Positions 54,359-62,335 of a DNA stretch of 64,000 nucleotides are shown here, in pieces. Source of the stretch: Myxococcus stipitatus DSM 14675 (GTDB lineage Bacteria > Myxococcota > Myxococcia > Myxococcales > Myxococcaceae); assembly GCF_000331735.1 (NCBI RefSeq), contig NC_020126.1:2976001-3040000 (forward strand). The letters are read 5' to 3'. Position numbers and translations under genes: made by a program. The notes under the pieces were generated by a model that saw nothing but the letters and a program-made list of their open reading frames with translations, ran no database searches and had not been told where the DNA came from. Position 1 is the stretch's first letter, and the number at the start of each line of letters is the position of its first letter.

Positions 54359-54763
54359 TCAGCTCGCCACGCCTTCCGGTGGCGGGCTCATCCATTGGAC
54401 CAGTTGGAGGATGACGCCATTGTCATCCGCCACCTGGAAGAAGCGCTCGCCCCAGGGCTCGGTCTCGATGGGCGTGACGATGCGGACGCCCTCGTCCCGC
54501 AGGCGTCGGTACTCGGCGTCGATGTCCTCGACGACGAACGCGACCAGGATGCCCTCCGCCTTGCGGTGCTTGAGCGACTCGGGCTTCAGCGACGCGAGCC
54601 CCGTGCGCAGGAAGATGAGGTTGAAGCCCGCGTCCTTGCGCGACAGGGACACGAACCCGTCCGCGGACATTTCCTCCGTGAAACCGAAGTGGCGCTTCAC
54701 GAACGCCGCGGACACGGACACATCTTCGACGTTCAGGGAGATGGCGGATGCGGTGATGCGCAT
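54359..54763 (-). CDS. VOC-superfamily (glyoxalase/bleomycin-resistance-like) protein
   Basis: 134 residues with the two beta-alpha-beta-beta-beta modules of vicinal oxygen chelate proteins: VEDVSVSAAFVKRHFGF at the start, then VEDIDAEYRRLRDEGV and FFQVADDNGVILQLVQW. Members bind a metal and act as dioxygenases, isomerases or drug-binding resistance proteins. It is divergent from the TetR gene with a palindrome between them, so it is probably the regulated target. Substrate unknown. Confidence 0.85.
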   Translation of the reverse strand: MRITASAISLNVEDVSVSAAFVKRHFGFTEEMSADGFVSLSRKDAGFNLIFLRTGLASLKPESLKHRKAEGILVAFVVEDIDAEYRRLRDEGVRIVTPIETEPWGERFFQVADDNGVILQLVQWMSPPPEGVAS

Positions 54764-54799
54764 GCGGACAGGCCTCCAGCTTGAAGTGGATGAGAATAT

Positions 54800-54814
54800 C
54801 CGTACAGTGTACGG
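54800..54814. promoter_or_regulatory. perfect 15-bp palindrome, probable TetR operator
   Basis: CCGTACA-G-TGTACGG is a perfect inverted repeat in the 89-base gap between the divergent VOC and TetR genes, 36 bases from the VOC start and 38 from the TetR start. The size and symmetry suit a TetR-family dimer. A GAATAT stretch just to its left could be part of a promoter -10, so binding could block both genes. Confidence 0.65.
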
Positions 54815-54852
54815 AGTGGCCAGTCAAGGCGGTCTCTGGCACTGGAGAGGAC

Positions 54853-55638
54853 ATGGCCACACATCGCAGCGGCGCGGGGGACCCCGCCCGCACGCTGGAG
54901 CTTCTCTGGAGGAAGGACATGCCCTCGGCGGGGCAGCGAGGCCCCAAGCCGACGCTGAACGTCGACGCCATCATCGCCTCGGCGGTGGAGCTGGCGGACC
55001 GGGAGGGCCTGGAGGCGCTGACCATGCGCAAGCTCGCCGAGCGGCTCTCGGTGGGCCCCATGACGCTCTACACCTATGTCCCCGGCAAGGCGGAGCTGGT
55101 GGACCTGATGCTGGACCAGCTCTACGCGGACATGCCGCGTCGCGCGCCAGAGGAGGCCGGCTGGCGCGCCCGGCTCGAGGCGGTGGCCCGTGACAACCAG
55201 GCACTGTACGAGCGGCACGCCTGGCTGAGCGACGTCGCCACCAGCCGCCCACCCCTGGGCCCTGGGCTGATGGCGAAGTACGAGTACGAACTCGGCGCGC
55301 TGGAGGGGCTCGGCCTGGAGGCGGTGGAGATGGATGCGGCGCTGACGTTCGTGCTGGGCTTCGTCGAGTCCTCCGCGCGAAGCACGAGCCGCGCGCGCGC
55401 CGCCTCCGCCGAGACGGCGCAGACCGAGGAGTCCTGGTGGAAGGCGCACGAGCCCCTGCTGGCCCGCCTCATGGACCCGGCTCGCTATCCCCTGGCCTCG
55501 CGGGTGGGCTCCGCCGCGGGGGCCGCCCACGGCGCCGCCTACAGCCCGGACCATGCCTTCGGTTTCGGGCTGCAGCGGGTCCTCGACGGGCTGGGCACGC
55601 TCATCCTGTCCAGACCGTCACGGAGGCCGCCCCGCTGA
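54853..55638 (+). CDS. TetR/AcrR-family transcriptional regulator
   Basis: 261 residues. The helix-turn-helix DNA-binding domain is at about 35-95 (AIIASAVELADREGLEALTMRKLAERLSVGPMTLYTYVPGKAEL). The longer C-terminal ligand domain (100-255) fits the TetR subfamily with a large C-terminal domain (tetracycline-repressor C type). ATG 54853 has GGAGAGG just upstream. It is likely to repress itself and the divergent VOC gene through the 15-bp palindrome at 54800. Confidence 0.88.
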   Translation: MATHRSGAGDPARTLELLWRKDMPSAGQRGPKPTLNVDAIIASAVELADREGLEALTMRKLAERLSVGPMTLYTYVPGKAELVDLMLDQLYADMPRRAPEEAGWRARLEAVARDNQALYERHAWLSDVATSRPPLGPGLMAKYEYELGALEGLGLEAVEMDAALTFVLGFVESSARSTSRARAASAETAQTEESWWKAHEPLLARLMDPARYPLASRVGSAAGAAHGAAYSPDHAFGFGLQRVLDGLGTLILSRPSRRPPR

Positions 55639-55657
55639 CGGGCGAGCCCTCACCCCA

Positions 55658-58459
55658 TCACCGCGCGGCGGGCGCCTTCACGGAGTCCTTGGCCTTCTGC
55701 TCCGCGCCCGCGAAGTCGCCCGCCTTCACCTGGGTGAGCTTCGGCCAGGCCAGGTGCCGCGACATCGCCTGACGCACCTGCTCCGGCCCGAGCCTGGCGA
55801 GCTGCTCCTCCACCCCCGCGTCGAACGAGAGCGTGCGCCCCAGGAACAGATACCGGGCCAGCTTGGCCGCGAGGCCCGCATCCTGGGCGCGTGCGGTCCG
55901 CCGGTACTCCAGCAGACCCGAGCGGGCCTTCTCCAGCTCCTCGGTCGAGTAGCCCTTCTCCACCGCACTCGTCACCTCCTCGCGCATCGCCGACTCCAGC
56001 CGGCCCGCGTTCTCCGGTGCGTAGATGGCGAAGGTGGTGAACGTGCCCACCGCGTCCAGGTCACTCGTGTTGATGCTGCTGGAGACGTTGTAGGAAAGAC
56101 CGTCCTTCTGTCGGATGCGGGTGGCCAGCCGTGAGTTGAGGAAGCCACCTCCCAGCACGAAGTTGCCCAGCATCAGCGCGGGCCAGTCCGCGTCGTCCTC
56201 GCGAAGCTGGAGCAGCTGTCCCGCGAAGTAGACCGCGTTGGCCTTGTCCGGCGTCTCCAGCGCGACCGCTTGGGGGGCCTGGTGGGCGAACACCCCTGGC
56301 ACGCGCTGGTACGGCGCGGGGCTCTTCCACGCGCTGAACAGCTTGCCGGACAGCGCGACGACGTCCTTCGGCTCGAAGTCTCCCACCACCGCGAACTCCG
56401 CATGCGAGCCGCCGTAGAACGCCTGGTGGAAGGCGCGCGCCTGCTCGAGTGTGGCGTCCTTCGCCCCGGTGATGCTCTCCTCCAGCGTGGGCACGTGGTG
56501 CGGATGCCCCTGGGGGTAGTGGCCCCTCAGCACCCGCCACAGCGCGAGGTTGCCCTGGGACCGCGGCTCGCTGCGCTGTGCCTCCAGGCCCGCGAGCCGC
56601 TCCTGCTTGGAGAGGGCGAACTCCTTCTCGTCGAACGCCGGCTCGCGCAGCACCTCCGCCACCAGCTCCAGCACCTTGGGCAGGCTCGCCTTGGGGCACT
56701 CCACGTACGCCGATGCCCCCATGAGTCCGCCGTCCACCCACACTCGCGCCTTCAGCTGGTCGAACGCGTCCTGGAGCTGCTGTCGCGAGTGCTTCTTCGT
56801 GCCTCGCATCAGCATCAGGCCCGCGTACACCGCCGCGTCCGACTTCCCGCTCAGCGCGGCCTCGGTTCCCCAGTGGAAGTAGAGCGTCGCGTTCACCATC
56901 TCTCCGCGCGTCTTCTTCGGCAGCAGCGCGTACTTCATGCCGCCTGTCAGCTCCCCTCGTTGCACGCGCGCCTCCACGTTGGCGGGGGAGGGGTCGAACG
57001 CCTCGCCCTGCGCCACCGCGGCGCGGCCCTTGTAGCCTTCGGCTGCCTTCGCCAGGTCCACCGGCGCCGGCATCTGCGCGCGGTCCGGCTGGGGCGTGGG
57101 GATGAACGTGCCCAACGTCCGGTTGGAAGGCTTGAGATACGTCTGCGCCACGCGCATGACGTCGGCGACCGTGACGGCGTCGATGCGGTCACGCTGCAGG
57201 AACATCAGGCGCCAGTCGCCCGTGGCGGCCCACTCGGACAGGCTGATGGCGGAGCGCTCCGAGTGGTTCAGCATCAACTCCAACATCTTGAGGAGGCTCG
57301 TCTTCGCGCGCGTGACGTCCTCCTCGGAGAAGGGCGTGCGCGCGGCCTCTTCCACCGTCTTCACCAACGCTTCCCGCGCGGGCTCCACCGGCTGGCCCGC
57401 GCGCAGGTCCGCCGCGAAGGTGATGAGGCCCGGGTCGCGGAGCTGGAAGGCTCGGGCGCGGGCATGGGCCGCCTTCTTCGTCTCCACCAACGACTTGTAG
57501 AGCCGGCCCGAGGGGTTGTCGCCCAGCACCTCGGCCAACACATGGATGGCGGCGAAGTCCGGGTGGCCGCCCTCGGGCACGTGATACGCGCTGGCGACGA
57601 CGGGGATGTCGCCCACGCGGCGCAGCGTCACCTCTCGCTCACCATCCTGCGTGGGCTCCATCGTGTACGTCGCGGGGAGGGGCTCGGAGGGTTTCTTCAG
57701 CTTGCCGAAGGTGCCCTGGATGAGGCCCAGCGTCTTCGCCTCGTCGAAGCGGCCCGCCACCACCAGCATCGCGTTATCCGGCCGGTAGTACCTCCGGTAG
57801 AACGCTCGCAGCCGCTCGATGGGCACGTTCTCCAGGTCGGAGCGCGCGCCGATGGTGGACTTGCCATAGTGGTGCCAGAGGTACGCGGCGCTGAAGATGC
57901 GCTGGAAGAGGATGCCGCGGACGTTGTTCTCGGTGGCCTCGAACTCGTTGCGGACCACCGTCATCTCGCTGTCGAGGTCCTTCTTCGAGATGAAGCTGTT
58001 GACCATGCGGTCGGCTTCGAACGACAGCGCCCAGCGCAGGTTCTCGTCCGACGCGGGCAGGGTCTCGAAGTAGTTGGTGCGATCCAGGTGGGTGGTGCCG
58101 TTGGGGCGGGCACCGCGCTCGGTGAGTGCCTGGGGCACGTTCTTCGTCGTCGGGGTGCCCTTGAAGAGCAGGTGCTCCAGCAGGTGGGCCATGCCCGACT
58201 CGCCATACCCCTCGTGTTTGCTGCCCACGAAGTACGTCACGTTCACCGTGACGGTGGGCTTCGACGGGTCCGGGAAGAGGAGCACGCGCAGGCCATTGGC
58301 CAGGCGGTACTCGGTGATGCCTTCCACGCTCGTCACGGGGGTGAGCGCCGGGCCGCGGGCCTTGGCGGAGGGAGCGGGGGCGGGGGACTGGGCCCACACC
58401 GGTGAGGCGGCCATCAGCATCAGGGGCGCCCATAGGGAAAGCCGGAGACGACGCTTCAT
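55658..58459 (-). CDS. M16-family metallopeptidase, two-module, 933 aa
   Basis: A secreted pitrilysin-type peptidase in one chain. The signal peptide ends near AQ-S (residue 24). The zinc motif is HLLEH (His92, Glu95, His96), with the third ligand Glu172 in VVRNEFEATENN. A second M16 module pair covers about 490-920 and has no HxxEH (MKYALLPKKTRG ... LFFHW-type strands). Like other long M16 enzymes, the active and inactive halves form a closed chamber. ATG 58459 has GAGG six bases upstream. It is independent of the two-gene M16 unit at 8.1-11.1 kb. Confidence 0.9.
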   Translation of the reverse strand: MKRRLRLSLWAPLMLMAASPVWAQSPAPAPSAKARGPALTPVTSVEGITEYRLANGLRVLLFPDPSKPTVTVNVTYFVGSKHEGYGESGMAHLLEHLLFKGTPTTKNVPQALTERGARPNGTTHLDRTNYFETLPASDENLRWALSFEADRMVNSFISKKDLDSEMTVVRNEFEATENNVRGILFQRIFSAAYLWHHYGKSTIGARSDLENVPIERLRAFYRRYYRPDNAMLVVAGRFDEAKTLGLIQGTFGKLKKPSEPLPATYTMEPTQDGEREVTLRRVGDIPVVASAYHVPEGGHPDFAAIHVLAEVLGDNPSGRLYKSLVETKKAAHARARAFQLRDPGLITFAADLRAGQPVEPAREALVKTVEEAARTPFSEEDVTRAKTSLLKMLELMLNHSERSAISLSEWAATGDWRLMFLQRDRIDAVTVADVMRVAQTYLKPSNRTLGTFIPTPQPDRAQMPAPVDLAKAAEGYKGRAAVAQGEAFDPSPANVEARVQRGELTGGMKYALLPKKTRGEMVNATLYFHWGTEAALSGKSDAAVYAGLMLMRGTKKHSRQQLQDAFDQLKARVWVDGGLMGASAYVECPKASLPKVLELVAEVLREPAFDEKEFALSKQERLAGLEAQRSEPRSQGNLALWRVLRGHYPQGHPHHVPTLEESITGAKDATLEQARAFHQAFYGGSHAEFAVVGDFEPKDVVALSGKLFSAWKSPAPYQRVPGVFAHQAPQAVALETPDKANAVYFAGQLLQLREDDADWPALMLGNFVLGGGFLNSRLATRIRQKDGLSYNVSSSINTSDLDAVGTFTTFAIYAPENAGRLESAMREEVTSAVEKGYSTEELEKARSGLLEYRRTARAQDAGLAAKLARYLFLGRTLSFDAGVEEQLARLGPEQVRQAMSRHLAWPKLTQVKAGDFAGAEQKAKDSVKAPAAR

Positions 58460-58653
58460 GCGGTCCTCTTGGCGACAGGAAGGAAATGGCGCTTCTAACC
58501 CGTCACGTGACGTGCGCCATCCCGGGACCCGCGAATCGAACATTCGCTCAGAGGGGAGGCCGACGGGCGCGAGAAAAAATGCGCCACCTGCGCCGCGAGG
58601 CTCTCAGCCCTCTGGAGAGCTCATCCCCCCGTTCCCCCAGGAGTCCCCTCACC

Positions 58654-60159
58654 ATGTCTTGGTACGACAGCGCTCGACGTCAGGCCCCCGTGATTGCAAA
58701 GCCCCTGAAGAACGAGCCCCCCGCCCCGGCTCAGCCCCAGGCGCCCGCGACAGGCTCCGCCCAATGTCCGACCGGGATGCCCACGCGCGACGAGTTCGTG
58801 ACCGCGCCAGGGAAGGGGCCCAACATCCTCCCGATGGACGTCCCCTCGCTCGCGATGCAGCACTCGCAGCAGGTGGCGGACGCATACCGCGCGGGAGGTG
58901 CGAAGGCGGCCACCACGAAGTTGCAGGAGCTGGTGCAGGCACAGCCGGCCCTGGACACGGCGTATGTGAATGGGCTCATTCGCATGACGCAGCCCACGCT
59001 TCAGCAGGTGGGCGTGGAGTTGGGCGTTCGGGTCAGCAAGGACCAGGACGACAGCAAGAAGAACGGCATCACCCGCGACAGCTTGAACGCGCTGGCGGCG
59101 GTGGCGGAGCGTGCGGGGCCGGAGGGGCAGAAGGCCCTGGGCAAGGCGCTGGCGGATGGCCTCCCCGACAGCAAGCAGCTCAACCAGTTCGACGATGTGT
59201 TGGAGGACATGAAGTACAAGAACCCGCTCGGCGCGGTGTTGCTGGGCGGGGCGACCGTCACCGAGCTCCATGCGTCCGGAAAGCAGGAGGCCGCGAAGAA
59301 GCTCGAGCTGGACCACAAGCCGCTGGACTATCAGGGGCAATGGAAGCCAGGCCAGAAGCTCTCCGAGGCGAACAACGCCCACGCGACCAATACGCAGCGC
59401 GACTTCAACAAGGCCGTGGAGGAGGGGAAGAACTGGGTCGAGGGGGATCTCCAGATGAAGGAGGGCGGCGGCATGGAGATGAACCACAAGGAGTTCGACC
59501 CCAAGCTCCCTTTCCAGGAGTGGCTCGCGAAGGGAAAGGCCCTGGGCGTGGGGGTGAAGATCGACGTCAAGCTCGATGCCTTCAAGGATGACACGGTCAA
59601 GAAGGAAGCCGCCGTGAAGGACATGGTGAACCAGGTCGTGGCCTCTGGCATCCCGAGCGAGCGGTTGATGTTCAGCGTGAACGCGACCGAGGCGAAGTGG
59701 ATTCGGGAGGCCCTGGGCGACAAGCTCCCCCAGGCCACCATGGGAATCAACGCGCCCGACGGAGCGCTGACGAGTCAGACGGCGGAGGCGATGAAGCAGC
59801 AGATCGCCGAGAATGCTCCGAGACCGGTGTCGGTCATCGTCAGGTACATGGACATCAAGAACGCCTCCCCAGAGGTCATCCAGGCCCTGAAGAACGAGAA
59901 TGCAACCATCTCTGTCTGGAACGACCCGGGCGACATCTCACCTTTGATTGAGCAGGCCGATGACGTGGTCAGTGAGACGAAGAAGCTGAAGGAGCGCGGG
60001 GTGGACGGGATGATTGACATCCGGGAGAGCCACAGCTGGGCGGTCGCCGCTGGCAAGTCCAAGGCCCTCTACGAAGGCGCCAAGGATGCCGCCAGCGACG
60101 TGAAGGACTCCTTGGTCAGTGGCTTCAAGAGCTCCGTCTCCTTCGGGAAGTGGAGTTAG
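58654..60159 (+). CDS. menorin/FAM151-like (DUF2181) protein, 501 aa
   Basis: The N-terminal part (1-220) is Pro-rich then helical with no known motif. The C-terminal part (about 220-475) matches the DUF2181/FAM151 (menorin) fold, related to glycerophosphodiester phosphodiesterases: NNAHATNTQRDFNKAV, EGDLQM, GVGVKIDVKLDAF and SVNATEAKWI at the barrel strands. Glu and Asp in EGDLQ and KIDVK could bind metal. No signal peptide is seen. Members are mostly known from animals and their enzymatic role is unsettled. ATG 58654 follows AGGAG. A hairpin follows the stop. Confidence 0.7.
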   Translation: MSWYDSARRQAPVIAKPLKNEPPAPAQPQAPATGSAQCPTGMPTRDEFVTAPGKGPNILPMDVPSLAMQHSQQVADAYRAGGAKAATTKLQELVQAQPALDTAYVNGLIRMTQPTLQQVGVELGVRVSKDQDDSKKNGITRDSLNALAAVAERAGPEGQKALGKALADGLPDSKQLNQFDDVLEDMKYKNPLGAVLLGGATVTELHASGKQEAAKKLELDHKPLDYQGQWKPGQKLSEANNAHATNTQRDFNKAVEEGKNWVEGDLQMKEGGGMEMNHKEFDPKLPFQEWLAKGKALGVGVKIDVKLDAFKDDTVKKEAAVKDMVNQVVASGIPSERLMFSVNATEAKWIREALGDKLPQATMGINAPDGALTSQTAEAMKQQIAENAPRPVSVIVRYMDIKNASPEVIQALKNENATISVWNDPGDISPLIEQADDVVSETKKLKERGVDGMIDIRESHSWAVAAGKSKALYEGAKDAASDVKDSLVSGFKSSVSFGKWS

Positions 60160-60184
60160 ACGCCGCTCTTGAATCCATTTCTGG

Positions 60185-60204
60185 CCCGAGGTCCATGCCT
60201 CGGG
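60185..60204 (+). terminator. hairpin after the menorin-like gene
   Basis: CCCGAGG-TCCATG-CCTCGGG, 7-bp perfect stem, 25 bases after the stop codon. Its position upstream of GTG 60223 also favours that start for the next gene over TTG 60169. Confidence 0.5.
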
Positions 60205-60222
60205 TCGGGTAGTCTCGCGCGG

Positions 60223-60672
60223 GTGAATCCTGCGCACGACCGTCCATCCACTTCGCGCACGCGCCTGTTGTCCCTCGGGCTGGCGGTGCTCGTGATTCCC
60301 CTGGGACTGGCTTCGCGAAGGAAGTCGCTCCCGTGGCCCGCCTTCTTCGCGACCTACGCGGGCGACACGCTGTGGGCGCTGCTCGTCTACCTGCTGGTGC
60401 GCTTCGTCGCGCCTCGCCGGGCCGCGCTCACCGTGGCGGCGGTCGCGCTCACGTTCTCCTTCGCCATCGAGTTCAGCCAGGACTACCACGCTCCCTGGCT
60501 GGATGCCGCGCGCCGCACGCTGCCAGGGCGACTGGTGCTGGGGGCTGGGTTTCTCTGGAGTGACCTCGTCTGCTACTTCGTGGGGATTCTCGTCGGCGTG
60601 GGCCTCGACGTCGTGCTCTTGACGGGCCGGCGCCCGGACCGTGCCGCGGGGATGACTGAAGCGCCGCGTTGA
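60223..60672 (+). CDS. DUF2809-family membrane protein, 149 aa
   Basis: A small integral membrane protein with four spans (about 14-32, 42-62, 68-85 and 105-135). Family features: GLASRRKSLPWPAFFATYAGDTLWALLVY, IEFSQDYHAPWLDAAR and a final WSDLVCYFVGILVG. DUF2809 members are small inner-membrane proteins of unknown function. GTG 60223 is preferred because a hairpin lies just before it and homology starts later; no strong ribosome site is visible. Confidence 0.75.
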   Translation: MNPAHDRPSTSRTRLLSLGLAVLVIPLGLASRRKSLPWPAFFATYAGDTLWALLVYLLVRFVAPRRAALTVAAVALTFSFAIEFSQDYHAPWLDAARRTLPGRLVLGAGFLWSDLVCYFVGILVGVGLDVVLLTGRRPDRAAGMTEAPR

Positions 60673-60837
60673 GGTGTCACGACATTCCATCGGCCGCGCC
60701 AGCGGGGTTGGCAATCCCAGATGCCAGCTCGAGAATGATGATGACACAGCATGAGACGCAGTGTCGCTGAAGTGTTTGCCTCCTGGTGTGAGGTGGCTAT
60801 AGTCCCGGCCTCCCTTGAGTCCTCAGGAAAACCTCCG

Positions 60838-61344
60838 ATGACCACTCCTCGTTATCAGGTGGCCCAGCTGGCGATTTCGCTGGCGCGCGAGCCGCTCGAC
60901 CATCCGCTGATGCAAGACTTTGTCGCGCAGCTCCGTCCGGTGAATGAGCTGGCGGACCGCTCGCCCGGCTTCGTCTGGCGGCTTCAGACCGACGCGGGCA
61001 ATGCCACGGGGGTGCGTGGGTACGACAACCCGCTCATCCTCCTGAACATGTCCACGTGGGAGTCCGTCGAGACTCTCTTCGACTTTGTCTATCGCAGCGA
61101 GCACGTCGTTCCCTTCCGGGAGCGCAGGAAGTGGTTCCTCCCCGTCGAAGGTCCCCCCTACGTGCTCTGGTGGGTCCCCGCGGGGCACCAGCCCACCGTC
61201 CTCGAGGCCAAGGAGCGGCTGGAGCGCCTCCAGCGAGAAGGCCCGTCCCCGGAGGCCTTCGACTTCCGGCACCGCTTTCCTTCACCCGACCAGCTGACCC
61301 TGCCCGCGGCCGCCCAGAGCCCGCAGAAGACCGACGCGGCTTGA
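60838..61344 (+). CDS. DUF3291 family protein, 168 aa
   Basis: Matches the DUF3291 pattern throughout: YQVAQLAISLAREPLDHPLM, ADRSPGFVWRLQ, LILLNMSTWESVETLFDFVYRSEH and VLWWVPAGHQPTVLEAKERL. The fold is a dimeric alpha/beta barrel-like (ABM-type) protein; the biochemical role is unknown. ATG 60838 has AGGAAA nine bases upstream. It heads a run of three small same-strand genes that may be one operon. Confidence 0.85.
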   Translation: MTTPRYQVAQLAISLAREPLDHPLMQDFVAQLRPVNELADRSPGFVWRLQTDAGNATGVRGYDNPLILLNMSTWESVETLFDFVYRSEHVVPFRERRKWFLPVEGPPYVLWWVPAGHQPTVLEAKERLERLQREGPSPEAFDFRHRFPSPDQLTLPAAAQSPQKTDAA

Positions 61345-61401
61345 GACGGGTCGCGCAATTCCAACCGACGCATCACGTCAGCCCTTGGAGCACGGCGCAC
61401 C

Positions 61402-61824
61402 ATGTCAGGCATCATTGAAGTCAGTCAGCGCGAGGTCCTCGAGTTTCATCGCGTGCTCGAAGCGTGGCTGCGCGGCGCGATACCCCACACGGCCGCGGAG
61501 GCCTCGCGCATGGGGGATGCCTTTGGCCCCCGCTGCGTGCTCGTGGCCCCCGGAGGCGTGGTGGAGGAGAAGGCCGTGCTGATGGCCCGGCTCTTCCAAG
61601 CCCACGGCTCCAAGCCCGACATGGAAATCACCATCGACCAGTTCGCTCCGGTGTGGACTCGCGAGGACGTGGCCCTCGTGAGCTACATCGAGTGGCGGAA
61701 GTCCGGCGGACAGACGACGGGCCGCTACGCCAGCGTGTTGTTCCAAGCGGCGCCCCAGGCCCCCGCCGGTGTCCACTGGCTGCACATCCACGAGACGTGG
61801 ATGGCGGCCCACGGCCCCCGCTAG
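61402..61824 (+). CDS. SnoaL/DUF4440-like NTF2-fold protein, 140 aa
   Basis: The helical start (EVLEFHRVLEAWLRGAIP) followed by strands (CVLVAPGGVV, DVALVSYIEWRKSGG, YASVLFQAA, HWLHIHETWM) gives the layout of an NTF2-like domain of the DUF4440/SnoaL type. Such proteins are enzymes or small-molecule binders; the activity is not predictable. It lies 57 bases after the DUF3291 gene and 57 before the DUF3237 gene. Confidence 0.68.
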   Translation: MSGIIEVSQREVLEFHRVLEAWLRGAIPHTAAEASRMGDAFGPRCVLVAPGGVVEEKAVLMARLFQAHGSKPDMEITIDQFAPVWTREDVALVSYIEWRKSGGQTTGRYASVLFQAAPQAPAGVHWLHIHETWMAAHGPR

Positions 61825-61881
61825 AGGGGCGGCGCCCCTCCGACGTCTTGCGCCAACCCCCCTGATGCCAAGGAGCCCCCC

Positions 61882-62325
61882 GTGAGACTCACGGCGCTGG
61901 CCGAGTTCGAGCTGAGCTACACCTGGATGGAGTACCTGGACTTCGCCCCCGGAGGCCAATACCTCGCGATCGTCGACGGGGCCTTCACCGGCGAGCGGCT
62001 CGCGGGGGAGGTGCGCTTCCTGAATGTGCCCGTGAAGCGGCCGGACAACGTGAACATGCCCGCGCTCAAGGGCGTGCTCACCACCTCGTCCGGCGCCAAG
62101 GTGTTCGTGGAGATGGCGGGGGTCTCGCTGCTGCGCGCCGTCGACGCGGCGCGGGTCTGCACCGCCTCCGTTCTGTTCCGCAGCGCGAACGCGGACTTCG
62201 CCTGGCTGAACAACGCCTTCGGACTGATGGAAGGCGTGCTGGATGCCTCCAATACGGCACGGGGCCGCATCTTTCTCTGCGAGAACACCGTGGGCCTGGA
62301 CGACAGCCCCGCCCACGGTCGCTAG
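61882..62325 (+). CDS. DUF3237 family protein, 147 aa
   Basis: A small single-domain beta-barrel-like protein of the DUF3237 type (YLAIVDGAFTGERLAGEV, GVLTTSSGAKVFVEMAG, FRSANADFAWLNNAFG). GTG 61882 follows AAGGAG by six bases. Third gene of the small same-strand run. It converges on the PLP decarboxylase gene with a ten-base gap, leaving no room for a separate terminator. Confidence 0.8.
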   Translation: MRLTALAEFELSYTWMEYLDFAPGGQYLAIVDGAFTGERLAGEVRFLNVPVKRPDNVNMPALKGVLTTSSGAKVFVEMAGVSLLRAVDAARVCTASVLFRSANADFAWLNNAFGLMEGVLDASNTARGRIFLCENTVGLDDSPAHGR

Positions 62326-62335
62326 TCCCGGAGGC

